A stretch of 43,540 nucleotides of DNA from Paraliobacillus sp044383835 (GTDB taxonomy: Bacteria > Bacillota > Bacilli > Bacillales > Amphibacillaceae). Below the pieces are notes generated by a model, which searched no databases, was not told the origin of the DNA, and worked only from the letters and a program-made list of their open reading frames with translations. The DNA lies in the NCBI RefSeq assembly GCF_044383835.1, contig NZ_JBISEP010000027.1, positions 1-43,540 on the forward strand, given 5' to 3'. Shown piece after piece: positions 15,110 to 24,500 of the stretch (positions are counted from its first letter, which is position 1; each line of letters begins with the position of its first letter). A program made the translations under genes and the position numbers.

Positions 15110-15920
15110 TAGCTGGTTCTCCTACAAACTCTTCTTGTTCATCTTCTTGTTTTCTTTTCATATCTTCAGATAAAAAGGCACTCAGTTTTTCTTTAAGAAT
15201 TCGTGGATTTTGCCCTGATTGTACACCGATAACACCTTCAATAACAATTTGCTTCATAAAAATCTCTTCTTCTGTTTTTAGTTCTAACTTTCCAGCCATC
15301 GGTATAAACACAAGGTTGGCTAATAACGAACCATAGAAAGTGGTCAATAACGCAACAGCCATATTCGGTCCTAGTGTAGTTGGATCAGTTAAGTTATTTA
15401 ACATGAGAACCAAACCAATTAGTGTACCAACCATCCCCCAAGCTGGGGCATAATCTCCTGCTTTTTCTATGATTATCCGCCCTTTTTGGTGACGATCATC
15501 CATCGCTCGAATTTCTGCATTCATAATATCATTAATCACTTCTGGTTCAATACCATCCACTGCTAGTAAAACACCTTTTTTGATAAAAGGATCATCTACA
15601 TTATCCAACTCATTCTCTAGTGCTAGTAATCCTTCTCTTCTAGCTCTTTCAGATAATCGCTCAAACAATTGAATCAATGCTAAAATATCATGTTGATTCT
15701 TATTAAAGGATTCCTTCACTACACGACCAGTTAATTTAATTTGCTCCAAATTAAAGTTAATCAATAGTGCAGCTGTTAAGCCTCCTAACACAATAACTAC
15801 AGATGATACTTGGATAAAGGATACAAATCCTCCTGCACCTCCACTAGAAACAATACCAAATGCAATCATAATAAAGCCTAACGTAATGCCGATCGGTGTT
15901 AAAATATCTCTTTTTTTCAT
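15096..15920 (-). CDS. motP: Flagellar stator subunit MotP (MotA family)
   Basis: A 274-residue membrane protein that forms the ion channel together with MotS. It has four predicted membrane segments (about residues 8-28, 32-55, 150-172 and 180-203). A cytoplasmic loop of about 90 charged residues lies between the second and third segments, typical for contact with FliG. The sequence GDYAPAWGMVGTLIGLVLML is the conserved start of segment three in the MotA family. The order ccpA-motP-motS is conserved in Bacillus, where read-through from ccpA is known. The ATG at 15920 has AGGGAGAG upstream. Confidence 0.94.
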   Translation of the reverse strand: MKKRDILTPIGITLGFIMIAFGIVSSGGAGGFVSFIQVSSVVIVLGGLTAALLINFNLEQIKLTGRVVKESFNKNQHDILALIQLFERLSERARREGLLALENELDNVDDPFIKKGVLLAVDGIEPEVINDIMNAEIRAMDDRHQKGRIIIEKAGDYAPAWGMVGTLIGLVLMLNNLTDPTTLGPNMAVALLTTFYGSLLANLVFIPMAGKLELKTEEEIFMKQIVIEGVIGVQSGQNPRILKEKLSAFLSEDMKRKQEDEQEEFVGEPANDAS

Positions 15921-16002
15921 ATGCTCTCTCCCTAACTAGCTACAAACTTTTTATAAATCACTTATACCAAGGATTTGCATGTTGATATATTTTATATCGG
16001 CA

Positions 16003-17004
16003 TTATTTAGATTTTGTTGAGTTTCTTTCCATAATTTGATGCGGAAGTATGACATTTGCATCTTCTACTTCTTCTTTATTCATATATTTAGTCAATAAAC
16101 GCATCGCTACAGCGCCAATATCATACATTGGTTGCACAATAGTCGATAAAGTAGGACGAACCATCGTTGCCAATCTTGTATTATCAAAACCAAAGACCTC
16201 AATATCTTCTGGCACACGTAAACCTTGATCTTGAATACCGTGAATGACACCTAAAGCCATTTCATCTGACGCAACATGAATAGATGATGGTCTGTTTGGA
16301 AGATGAACTAACTTTTCTGCAGCATCTTTTCCTGCATCATAAGTAATATCACCTTTAATAACATAAGACATGTCTACTTCTTGGTTCGCCTCCCGCAATG
16401 CACGTTCGTACCCTTTAAATTTCAACTCATTTGTTACAGTTTCTTCAGTAGCACAAACATAAGCTGGGTGGCTGTTTCCATTGTCAATTAAATATTTTGT
16501 TGCTTCATAGGAAGCTTGTTCATAATCAATATTTACAGAAGAAACCGTATTTGTTGGATCTACTGTAGCAGCAAGTGCAATAGGTACTGGGGATGTCTTA
16601 AATTGTTGTATATGCTCTTCTGTAATTTTACCTCCCATAAACACGATACCATCGACTTGTTTTTCTAACATTGTATTAATCAGCTGTACTTCCTTATCTA
16701 CATTTTGATCAGAGTTACTTAATATGATGTTATATTTATACATATTAGCAATATCATCAATACCACGAGCTAATTCAGAAAAGAAAATACTCGAAATATC
16801 TGGTATGATTACTCCAACTGTTGTCGTTTTTTTACTTGCTAATCCTCTTGCCACAGCATTTGGTCTATATCCTAACTGCTCAATTGTATTTAGTACTTTT
16901 TTTCGTGTTGCCGGTTTTACATTCGGATTCCCATTCACTACACGAGAGACGGTTGCCATTGAAACATTTGCTTCTCGTGCCACGTCATATATTGTTACAT
17001 TCAC
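16003..17004 (-). CDS. ccpA: Catabolite control protein A (LacI family)
   Basis: The master regulator of carbon catabolite control, it binds cre sites when complexed with HPr-Ser46-P. The 333-residue protein has the LacI helix-turn-helix with hinge (TIYDVAREANVSMATVSRVV, then NPNVKPATRKKV and a RGLASKK hinge). The periplasmic-binding-protein-like core contains TTVGVIIPDISS and FGFDNTRLATMVRPTLST, typical of CcpA. The start is GTG at 17004, with GGAGG 10 bases before it. No cre sites were recognised by eye near it. Confidence 0.97.
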   Translation of the reverse strand: MNVTIYDVAREANVSMATVSRVVNGNPNVKPATRKKVLNTIEQLGYRPNAVARGLASKKTTTVGVIIPDISSIFFSELARGIDDIANMYKYNIILSNSDQNVDKEVQLINTMLEKQVDGIVFMGGKITEEHIQQFKTSPVPIALAATVDPTNTVSSVNIDYEQASYEATKYLIDNGNSHPAYVCATEETVTNELKFKGYERALREANQEVDMSYVIKGDITYDAGKDAAEKLVHLPNRPSSIHVASDEMALGVIHGIQDQGLRVPEDIEVFGFDNTRLATMVRPTLSTIVQPMYDIGAVAMRLLTKYMNKEEVEDANVILPHQIMERNSTKSK

Positions 17005-17116
17005 CTTTCATCTACCTCCGTTATTTTAAGTTTCATTTTTTGAAAAATATTTCGATTTCAGCGTTATTTCAGCAAAGCTCCTTAAACACATACATTTTTT
17101 TTACTAGACATGTATG

Positions 17117-17125
17117 ATTATAACA
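17117..17125 (-). promoter_or_regulatory. Candidate ccpA promoter (extended -10)
   Basis: The minus strand reads TGTTATAAT, an extended -10, about 110 bases before the ccpA start. The -35 is poor. Apart from this and the aroA(G) terminator, the 17005-17300 gap shows no gene. Confidence 0.5.
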
Positions 17126-17254
17126 AATTTTATATGTTTTTGTTATCCTACTATTGTAAGTTATAAAAATAGATTGTTCAAATTAAACAACATAAAATAT
17201 ACAACTTTATGCATCGTCTATTTTAAAAAATCAACTTGATTTCATCATTACATA

Positions 17255-17291
17255 AATAATCCTCTTGCACTTTACAGGCAAGAGGATTATT
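17255..17291 (-). terminator. Terminator of aroA(G)
   Basis: AATAATCCTCTTGC pairs perfectly with GCAAGAGGATTATT around a 9-base loop. It lies 10 bases past the stop codon. Confidence 0.88.
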
Positions 17292-17300
17292 ATCTATCCT

Positions 17301-18362
17301 TTATTTTTTAACTTCATTCATGAACCGGTTAAACATATCAAAATCCATTTGTTGTGCCGCGTCAGAAAGTGCCACTGCTGGATCTGGATGTACTTCTGCC
17401 ATTACTCCGTCAGCACCAATAGCTAGTGCCGCTTTAGCTGCTGGAATTAATAAATCTCTTCTTCCAGTAGAGTGAGTAACATCAACCATTACTGGTAAAT
17501 GTGTTTCTTGTTTTAATATTGGAACAGCTGTAATGTCTAACGTGTTACGTGTTGCCTTTTCATATGTGCGAATCCCGCGCTCACATAAAATAATATCGCC
17601 ATTACCTCTTGAATTAATGTATTCTGCTGCATTAATAAAATCAGAAATCGTTGCCGACATCCCTCTTTTTAGGAGTACAGGTTTGTTCACTTCCCCAGCA
17701 GCCTTTAATAATTCAAAGTTTTGCATATTACGTGCTCCGATTTGAATAACATCAATATAATCTATTGCTTTATCCATGTCAGCGGGATTGACAATTTCAC
17801 TTACAACAGCTAAGTCATATTCATCTGCAACACGTTTTAGAATTTCTAACCCTTCAAAACCAAGTCCTTGGAAATCATAAGGTGATGTTCTTGGTTTAAA
17901 TGCACCACCACGTAATAACTTTAATCCTTTAGCTTTCACTTGTTCAGCTACTTGAGCTACCTGTTCATAACTTTCCACAGCACACGGGCCAAAAATAAAG
18001 TGCTCTTTACCATCACCAAACTTTTCTCCATTGATGTCAATGATAGTATCTTCTGGCTTTTTCTTACGTGATACTAGCAACGCTTTGCTATGATTATCTT
18101 CTTGTAATTCTAATCCTGCCTTGAAAATTTCTTTAAACAAGTGAATAATGGTCGCATTTTCAAAAGGACCATTGTTATGTTCTTTGATTAAATCCAACAT
18201 ATCTCGTTCTCGTACTGGATCATAACTACGATTCGCACCCTGCTTTTCTTTTGCTTGCGCCGTTTGTTGAACTAAATCCGCTCGCTTATTGATCAATTCT
18301 AATATATCCAAATTCACTTGATCTAATTCTTTTCTTAATAAATCTAATTGCTCATTACTCAA
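17301..18362 (-). CDS. aroA: Bifunctional chorismate mutase / DAHP synthase
   Basis: It catalyses the first step of the shikimate pathway, condensing PEP and erythrose 4-phosphate, and its N-terminus is an AroQ chorismate mutase that in Bacillus acts as the feedback sensor for prephenate and chorismate. The 353-residue length fits this fusion (AroA(G) type). Residues 1-85 are the helical mutase (RKELDQVNLDILELINKR). The rest is the KDPG-type DAHP synthase with GPCAVES, RGGAFKPRTSPYDFQG and DVTHSTGRRD. The start codon is TTG or ATG near 18362, with GGGGG upstream. It is upstream of and co-oriented with ccpA, as in B. subtilis. Confidence 0.95.
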   Translation of the reverse strand: MSNEQLDLLRKELDQVNLDILELINKRADLVQQTAQAKEKQGANRSYDPVRERDMLDLIKEHNNGPFENATIIHLFKEIFKAGLELQEDNHSKALLVSRKKKPEDTIIDINGEKFGDGKEHFIFGPCAVESYEQVAQVAEQVKAKGLKLLRGGAFKPRTSPYDFQGLGFEGLEILKRVADEYDLAVVSEIVNPADMDKAIDYIDVIQIGARNMQNFELLKAAGEVNKPVLLKRGMSATISDFINAAEYINSRGNGDIILCERGIRTYEKATRNTLDITAVPILKQETHLPVMVDVTHSTGRRDLLIPAAKAALAIGADGVMAEVHPDPAVALSDAAQQMDFDMFNRFMNEVKK

Positions 18363-18425
18363 AGTTACTACCCCCTATTATAATTTCACGTTATAATGTA
18401 ATAAGATATTTTATAATTAGGGATA

Positions 18426-18454
18426 ATTATAGCTAATATTTTGTTCGTTGTCAT
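18426..18454 (-). promoter_or_regulatory. Promoter of aroA(G)
   Basis: Minus strand -35 ATGACA (18454-18449), a 17-base spacer and a perfect -10 TATAAT (18431-18426), about 65 bases before the start codon. Confidence 0.7.
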
Positions 18455-18568
18455 CATTATGTTTAAATATTTAGTATATTCTTTAATTTTTTTATACTTT
18501 TATTATTTTCTTCTGTTTTATGGTTATTTATTAACAATTCTCTCTAGGAAAAAGAAAGGATCAGATCA

Positions 18569-20698
18569 ATGGGTGAACAAATTTTTGCATTAGATATCGG
18601 AACACGTTCAGTTATAGGTATTTTATTACACCAAACGGATACAGATTACACAATTACAGACTATGTTGTGCGAGAACATAAAGAACGCTCCATGCTTGAC
18701 GGACAAATTCATGATGTTGTTTCTGTAGCTACTGTTATACAAGAAGTAAAAGAATATTTAGAGCAAAAACATCAAATTACATTGTCAAAAGTTTGTGTAG
18801 CTGCTGCTGGTCGGGCTTTAAAAACAAAACGAACGACAATTACGAAGGATATATCTCTTCAACCGTTAATTTCCAAAGATGATATTGTCATGATGGAGCT
18901 TAGCGCTGTTCAGCAAGCACAATTTGAGCTCTCTTTAGAGGAAAGGGAACGTTCTTTAACACATTATTACTGTGTTGGCTATTCGATACTCCAATACAAG
19001 CTTGATCAAGATATTATCGGGTCTTTAATTGATCAAAGAGGTGAAGAAGCCGAAGTTGAGATCATTGCAACGTTTCTTCCAAAAGTGGTTGTTGAGTCTC
19101 TAATTGCTGCTTTACAACGTGCAGATTTAGAAATGGAAGCATTAACACTAGAACCAATTGCAGCAATTAATGTGTTAATTCCAACCTCTATGAGAAGATT
19201 AAATGTTGCCCTAATAGATATTGGAGCAGGAACAAGCGATATCGCTATAACAGATACGGGGACAATCACCGCATATGGAATGGTACCTAAAGCGGGAGAT
19301 GAAATAACAGAAGCAATTAGTGATCAGTATTTGCTAGATTTTAATGAAGCAGAACGATTTAAAAAAGATATTACAGCAAATAATGAAGCAGTATTAACTG
19401 ATATATTAGGATTTGAACAAACCATCTCTATAGACGAACTTTCTCTAGCTATTCAACCTGCAATTGATCGACTTGCCAGTGCAATTGCAGAAGAAGTGAT
19501 TGCATTAAATGCAAAAGCACCAAAAGCAGTTATGCTAGTGGGTGGTGGAAGTCTGACACCAAAATTAACAACCCATATAGCTAACAAATTACAACTTCCT
19601 GATAATCGAGTGGCCATTCGAGGAACAGATGCAATACCATCTTTACAATTTGATATAGAAATGCCAGAAGGTCCTACATTTATCACACCAATCGGAATTG
19701 CGATAGCCGCAAAACAAAATCCGATACATTATATTAGTGTAACTGTTAATGATCGTGATGTTCGTCTATTTGATGTAAAACAGCTCACTATTGGTGATTG
19801 CTTGTTAGCTGCTGGGATTCATGTTGATAAATTATACGGTCTTCCTGGAATGGCCTATATGATTCGCTTTAACAACCAGTCCATTACGTTACCAGGTAGT
19901 TATGGAAAACCACCAAAAATAGTATTAAATGGGGATATAGTTAGTGCAGATGAACCGATTCAACATGGTGATATATTGCATGTAGAAAAAGGAAAAGACG
20001 GGGAAGAACCAGCAATTACAATAGGAGAACTCGTAGGAGAATTAGATAAATTTAACATTCATTATAATCATCAACCCTATTTCATTCAAGCAGATTTAAT
20101 CGTAAATAATAACAAAGTTTCTCTGGATTACAAGATCTGTGACAATGATCAGATTCAATTGAAAAAAATTAAAACAGTTGAAGATTTCTTTTTATCCATT
20201 AACCAAACAGAAAATATAGTTAATGATCATTCATTTATTTTAGGAATAAACGGAAAAACAAAAAACATCTTAACATTCACACAACAATTATTTGTAAATA
20301 ATAAATTAGCAACATTTACAACACCGTTAAAGTCTGGAGATCAATTAGAGCTAACAGAAAGTAAAGAGCCGACCGTACATCATTTACTTAAGGAAATAGG
20401 TGAAACGATCTATCAGACACTTCCAATCACCTTTAATGGAGAAAAAGTAATCATTCGAAAAAAGATGAAACATGTATTGAGAAATGGTAAAGAAGTTGAT
20501 TTAAATACAGAGCTAAAACAGAATGACAACATAGAGTTAAAACCAATAGACAATCAACATTTTATTTTTCAAGATATTTTTAATTTTGTATCTATTGATC
20601 TTGCTGAAATTAAACCTGGTGTAGAAATAAAAAGGAATGGTCATCCTGCTACTTTCTTAGACCCAATCGAAGCCAATGATGAAATAACCATTCAATAA
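18569..20698 (+). CDS. FtsA/PilM-like actin-fold protein with C-terminal tandem beta-grasp-like repeats
   Basis: The first 385 residues are an FtsA-type ATPase of the actin/Hsp70 fold. The phosphate-1 motif ALDIGTRSVIG is at 7-17, an inserted FtsA-like subdomain lies at about 85-165, phosphate-2 ALIDIGAGTSDIA is at 214-226 and the adenosine motif MLVGGGSLTP is at 322-331. Residues 390-709 are not part of FtsA. They contain about five units ending in a strand, a turn rich in N/D, and 'xGDxIxI': LNGDIVSA...HGDILHV, VNNNKVSL...NDQIQL, VNNKLATF...SGDQLEL, RNGKEVDL...NDNIEL and RNGHPATF...NDEITI. That resembles repeated ubiquitin/ThiS-like beta-grasp modules. It is annotated in relatives as cell division protein FtsA-like, and I do not know its function. 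Start ATG at 18569 with AGAAAGGATC upstream. It is divergent from aroA(G). Confidence 0.8.
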   Translation: MGEQIFALDIGTRSVIGILLHQTDTDYTITDYVVREHKERSMLDGQIHDVVSVATVIQEVKEYLEQKHQITLSKVCVAAAGRALKTKRTTITKDISLQPLISKDDIVMMELSAVQQAQFELSLEERERSLTHYYCVGYSILQYKLDQDIIGSLIDQRGEEAEVEIIATFLPKVVVESLIAALQRADLEMEALTLEPIAAINVLIPTSMRRLNVALIDIGAGTSDIAITDTGTITAYGMVPKAGDEITEAISDQYLLDFNEAERFKKDITANNEAVLTDILGFEQTISIDELSLAIQPAIDRLASAIAEEVIALNAKAPKAVMLVGGGSLTPKLTTHIANKLQLPDNRVAIRGTDAIPSLQFDIEMPEGPTFITPIGIAIAAKQNPIHYISVTVNDRDVRLFDVKQLTIGDCLLAAGIHVDKLYGLPGMAYMIRFNNQSITLPGSYGKPPKIVLNGDIVSADEPIQHGDILHVEKGKDGEEPAITIGELVGELDKFNIHYNHQPYFIQADLIVNNNKVSLDYKICDNDQIQLKKIKTVEDFFLSINQTENIVNDHSFILGINGKTKNILTFTQQLFVNNKLATFTTPLKSGDQLELTESKEPTVHHLLKEIGETIYQTLPITFNGEKVIIRKKMKHVLRNGKEVDLNTELKQNDNIELKPIDNQHFIFQDIFNFVSIDLAEIKPGVEIKRNGHPATFLDPIEANDEITIQ

Positions 20699-20700
20699 AT

Positions 20701-20733
20701 AAAAATGGAACCCGTAATAGGTTCCATTTTTTA
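20701..20733 (+). terminator. Bidirectional terminator between the FtsA-like gene and ytxH
   Basis: AAAAATGGAACC pairs with GGTTCCATTTTTT around a 7-base loop. Tails on both sides suit both convergent genes. Confidence 0.85.
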
Positions 20734-20734
20734 T

Positions 20735-21181
20735 TTATTGCTTTTTCACATCTTCCACTGCTTCTTCTGTCGCTTCAGCTACTTCTTTTGCTGCCTCTTC
20801 TGCAGTTTCTTTTACAACTTCTGCGTTTTCTTTAGCAACGTTTATTTTATCCTGAATTGTTTTTGAAGTATCCTTAAATTTATTACTTAATTCTTGTGAT
20901 TTTGCTGAAACATTTCTTTGCACTTGAGCAGACGTTTCTTTTGCATAGTCTTTCCACTCATTTCCTTTAACATAAGCAATATCTTTCCATTCATTTGCAC
21001 GGTCTTTCAACGTGGTAGCACCTTCATTTAAATCTTCACGAAGTTCCTTGCCTGATTTAGGAGCAAACAACAACGCTACAGAAGCACCTACAATCCCACC
21101 AATTAGTGAACCAATTAAAAAGTCTTTACTATTAATATTTTCACCATTCTTCACATTATTTTGTTGTTCATTTTTACTCAT
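20735..21181 (-). CDS. ytxH: YtxH-family general stress protein
   Basis: A 148-residue protein with an N-terminal glycine-rich membrane segment (FLIGSLIGGIVGASVALLFA, residues about 22-41) followed by PKSGKELREDL, the hallmark of the YtxH/GvpP family. The remainder is a long charged coiled coil rich in A, E, K and V. In B. subtilis the ytxGHJ operon is induced by stress through SigB. Its molecular role is not known. It follows ytxG by 37 bases and has a GGGAGG site. Confidence 0.9.
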   Translation of the reverse strand: MSKNEQQNNVKNGENINSKDFLIGSLIGGIVGASVALLFAPKSGKELREDLNEGATTLKDRANEWKDIAYVKGNEWKDYAKETSAQVQRNVSAKSQELSNKFKDTSKTIQDKINVAKENAEVVKETAEEAAKEVAEATEEAVEDVKKQ

Positions 21182-21218
21182 TTCTATTCCTCCCTATAAA
21201 TAATAATGATACTTTATA

Positions 21219-21638
21219 TTAATTTTCATTACTACTATTTTTACGTTTTTTAATCACATTCATGATTACCGTACCCCATTTAATTGCTTGAGCTGTCTCT
21301 TCTTTGTTCTTTTCAGCTACCGCAGAAACACTATCAGAAACTCTTCGTATCGATTGATTAAAACTTTTTATCGTTTCACCAATACCCTTTACACCATCTA
21401 CCACTGTATTTAAGCGAACAGACTTATCATTAATGTCTTCAGCAAGCTTATTTGTTTTATTTAATAGAGCTGTTGCTTCTGTTGATACACCTTCCATTTG
21501 CTTCCCTAAACCTTCTAAAGTATCTATTACATCGGATTTTGTTTCTTTTATTACCTTAACTAAAATAGCTAAATAAACAACCAATACAGCAAATGCAATA
21601 GCAAATATTAGTGCAGCGATATAGAGTAAATTAATCAT
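21219..21638 (-). CDS. ytxG: YtxG-family general stress protein (DUF948)
   Basis: A 139-residue protein with one N-terminal membrane segment (residues 5-28) and a heptad-rich coiled-coil body (VIDTLEGLGKQMEGV, then NTVVDGVKGIGETIKSF). This is the DUF948 pattern. The tail is basic (KKRKNSSNEN). It is first gene of the ytxG-ytxH pair and lies behind a SigB-type promoter candidate. Function unknown beyond stress association. Confidence 0.88.
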   Translation of the reverse strand: MINLLYIAALIFAIAFAVLVVYLAILVKVIKETKSDVIDTLEGLGKQMEGVSTEATALLNKTNKLAEDINDKSVRLNTVVDGVKGIGETIKSFNQSIRRVSDSVSAVAEKNKEETAQAIKWGTVIMNVIKKRKNSSNEN

Positions 21639-21702
21639 ACTTTCTTACAGCTCCCTTATTTATGTAATTAAATTGCCACATAATTTACTTATATAATGTT
21701 AT

Positions 21703-21727
21703 TAACCCAATTTGGGTCATATTAAAC
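21703..21727 (-). promoter_or_regulatory. Candidate SigB promoter of ytxG-ytxH
   Basis: On the minus strand GTTTAA, 13 bases, GGGTTA, close to the SigB consensus GTTTAA-N12-15-GGGWAW. It is about 65 bases upstream of the ytxG start. SigB control of ytxGHJ is established in B. subtilis. Confidence 0.6.
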
Positions 21728-21813
21728 ATATTCTAGTAATAAAATTCACTTATTTGTTAATAATTATCCCTCATTTTTGTATAAGAAGTAAATTTCTTTT
21801 TTGAAAAATGCAA

Positions 21814-21840
21814 AGGAAGAGCAGGTTCCCTCCTCTTCCT
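21814..21840 (-). terminator. Probable terminator of murC
   Basis: AGGAAGAG and CTCTTCCT pair with an inner GG/CC, and the minus strand continues TTTGCATTTTT. The poly-T is imperfect. Confidence 0.6.
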
Positions 21841-21866
21841 AAATCTATTCACCAATTTTTTTAACT

Positions 21867-23168
21867 TCAAGACAAGTTCACTTTGTTTTCATATACCACT
21901 TGAAATTTTTGGATATCACCTGCACCCATAAATACTAAAACAGCATTAGGATAAGATTGAAGAATATCTATATTATCAAGTGTTAGCAGTTGACTATTTT
22001 CTATCAAAGTTCCTAAATCTTGAATAGTTAATTTTCCTGAACCTTCTCTAGCAGAACTAAATATATCACATAAAAATACATGATCAGCTTCTTGTAAACT
22101 TACAGCGAATTCATGCAAAAAAGTTTTTGTTCTTGTATACGTGTGTGGTTGAAAGATCGCTATTACTTCTTTATCGGGATACTTTCTACGAGCTGCATCA
22201 ATAGTCGCTTCAATTTCTTTAGGATGATGTGCATAATCATCAATAAGAATTTGAGTATTAAGCTTTTTCTCTGTAAATCGACGCTTTACTCCAGTAAAAG
22301 AGGTGATTTTTTTAATTTCTTCTGCCTGCATACCTTCATAATGACAAATCGTAATAACAGATAATGCATTTAAAATATTATGTTTTCCATACATCGGAAT
22401 AGTAAACGAATCATAGTAATTATTTCTAACAAACACATCAAAAGTTGTTCCGTTTGGTGTCTCTTCTACGTTTTTAGCTTGAAAATCATTACTTTCTGAA
22501 AAGCCATAATATAGAACAGGAACTTTTGCTTGAATTTGTTGTAAATATTCATCATCTCCGCATGCAATAATTCCTTTTTTCACACGTTCAGCCATACTTT
22601 GAAACGCTTGAAAAACATCATCAACACTTGTGAAGTAATCCGGATGATCAAAATCAACATTTGTCATGATTGCATAATCGGGATCATACGCTAAAAAATG
22701 ACGACGATATTCACAAGCTTCAAACACAAAATATTTACTTTCTACATGACCTTGTCCTGTCCCATCACCAATGAGATAAGAAATTGGGTAATTTTGATTG
22801 AGTACATGAGCTAATAATCCGGTAGTGGATGTTTTACCATGTGCCCCAGTAACTGCTATACTCGTATATTGCTTCAACCACTGTCCCAAAAAATCATGAT
22901 AACGATAAAATGGTAAATCAAGCGATCGACAAGCTTTAATTTCTTCATGATCTTCACTAAATGAATTACCAGCAATAACGATTAATTCTGGCTTTATATT
23001 ATCTTTTGAAAATGGTAATATTGGGATCTGTTTATCCTCTAGTGCACGTTGTGTGAAAAATTCTTTTTCTACATCAGAACCTTGTACGTGTTCTCCAGAA
23101 TCATGCAATATTTGTGCTAATGCACTCATCCCCGTACCTTTTATACCGATAAAATGGTAAGTTGTCAT
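21867..23168 (-). CDS. murC: UDP-N-acetylmuramate-L-alanine ligase
   Basis: It adds L-alanine to UDP-MurNAc in the first amino-acid step of peptidoglycan precursor synthesis, using ATP, in the cytosol. I chose the ATG at 23168 (GGAGG about 9 bases upstream). The open frame extends 21 codons further to 23231, but that stretch has no ribosome binding site and would make the protein too long. With this start it has 433 residues, as in B. subtilis. Motifs are FIGIKGTGMSALA (UDP binding, residues 6-18), the P-loop TGAHGKTSTT (107-116), NVDFDHPDYF and DDYAHHPKE. Confidence 0.96.
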   Translation of the reverse strand: MTTYHFIGIKGTGMSALAQILHDSGEHVQGSDVEKEFFTQRALEDKQIPILPFSKDNIKPELIVIAGNSFSEDHEEIKACRSLDLPFYRYHDFLGQWLKQYTSIAVTGAHGKTSTTGLLAHVLNQNYPISYLIGDGTGQGHVESKYFVFEACEYRRHFLAYDPDYAIMTNVDFDHPDYFTSVDDVFQAFQSMAERVKKGIIACGDDEYLQQIQAKVPVLYYGFSESNDFQAKNVEETPNGTTFDVFVRNNYYDSFTIPMYGKHNILNALSVITICHYEGMQAEEIKKITSFTGVKRRFTEKKLNTQILIDDYAHHPKEIEATIDAARRKYPDKEVIAIFQPHTYTRTKTFLHEFAVSLQEADHVFLCDIFSSAREGSGKLTIQDLGTLIENSQLLTLDNIDILQSYPNAVLVFMGAGDIQKFQVVYENKVNLS

Positions 23169-23283
23169 AACTAAGAACCTCCAAAATAGAGCGTTAAATC
23201 TTTTATACGTTTTACTTATTGTTTTGCCCAAATAATTATTCTAGCACAAGCTAATCTGGAAAACACTTATTTTATTATATGCA

Positions 23284-24399
23284 TTATTTTGATTTAACAT
23301 AATTTACTTTTTCTAATCTTGCATTTGGCCAATATTGTCGACCTTCTTTAGATTGTGGTTTTCCATTAAGTAATACATTATCACCTGTAAAGCCAATATT
23401 AATTTGCAATAAATTCCTTCCAATGCCATACATATCAACAGGAACATTTTCTTTTTCAAAAGCACGAATGCGTTCCTCATTAAAGCCACCGCTAGCAATT
23501 ATTTTTACATGATTGTATCCCTCAGCATCTAAAGCATTTCTTAAAGCAAAAATTAGTTGTGGATTAACCCCTCTAGGGTCGAATGTCCCCATTAAGTGTT
23601 GATTTCTTAAAAAATATTTATCAACCATATAATTGGAAGTATCTAAACGAACAGCTTTTAACTTCTCCCCAAATGCTTGAGCCACTTTCAAAGCATCAGT
23701 AATGACATCATTATTGTAATCTACTAGAACAGTTAAGTCATCATCGGGATATTGCTCATAATATGCTTTTGAAGCTTGAACAATATCTCCTTCAAAAATT
23801 TGAATCATAGCATGCGGCATCGTACCCATACCAGTTTTACCCCACCACTCATTCATAGCATGGGTAGCTTGTGCAGTTGATCCACCGATAAATGCAGCAT
23901 ACCCATCACCAGCTTGTTGTGTATAATGATCATCTCGATCTCCCATAAAAATAATAGGTTTTTGCTTTCCGGATACTCTTGCCGCCTTTACCACATTATA
24001 TACATTTGTTGCAACTGAAGTTCGGCGAGCTAATATTCCATCAATAATTCCTTCTAAATAGCCAAAAGATTGGTATGGACCAGTTACGGTTAGTACCGGT
24101 TCATAAGGGCTAATTTTATCTCCATCTTTTAAAGCATAAATGTCCAACTGTTCAGGATTATCAGCAAACATATGAATTAAGGCTATTGCTTCATCAGTTC
24201 CACACAAAACAGCGTTACTTTTTTGAAAAAATTGCATCGTCACTTTATTATTTGGTTTCAGTTTCTCAGCGATTTCTTTTGTTTTAAGAAAATATACCGC
24301 TGAAAACCAGCCCTCTTTAATTCGTTCATCAAATTTAAAGGTTTGGTTTGTTAAACGCTCAATCTCACCATTTAGTTTTTTTGTGATTTCTTTATCCAT
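23284..24399 (-). CDS. pncB: Nicotinate phosphoribosyltransferase
   Basis: It joins nicotinate and PRPP, starting NAD salvage. The ATG at 24399 is 8 bases after AAGGGGC; the upstream ATG at 24420 lacks a site. This gives 371 residues, the short PncB-type family. Visible motifs are the N-terminal FKFDERIKEGWFSAVYFLKT, the active-site region FMGDRDDHY with the phosphorylatable histidine, GGSTAQATHAMN, and LDTSNYMVDK...IIASGGFNEE near the C-terminus that binds the phosphate. It sits between murC and sftA. No regulator site was seen. The B. subtilis homologue lies elsewhere. Confidence 0.88.
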   Translation of the reverse strand: MDKEITKKLNGEIERLTNQTFKFDERIKEGWFSAVYFLKTKEIAEKLKPNNKVTMQFFQKSNAVLCGTDEAIALIHMFADNPEQLDIYALKDGDKISPYEPVLTVTGPYQSFGYLEGIIDGILARRTSVATNVYNVVKAARVSGKQKPIIFMGDRDDHYTQQAGDGYAAFIGGSTAQATHAMNEWWGKTGMGTMPHAMIQIFEGDIVQASKAYYEQYPDDDLTVLVDYNNDVITDALKVAQAFGEKLKAVRLDTSNYMVDKYFLRNQHLMGTFDPRGVNPQLIFALRNALDAEGYNHVKIIASGGFNEERIRAFEKENVPVDMYGIGRNLLQINIGFTGDNVLLNGKPQSKEGRQYWPNARLEKVNYVKSK

Positions 24400-24500
24400 T
24401 TCGCTTGCCCCTTGTCGCATTCTAATTATATACCTTCGTCTATCATATAAGATTCATGTCTTATCCACAAGTTTTAAATTTTTTTAGCTGCTGACTAGCT

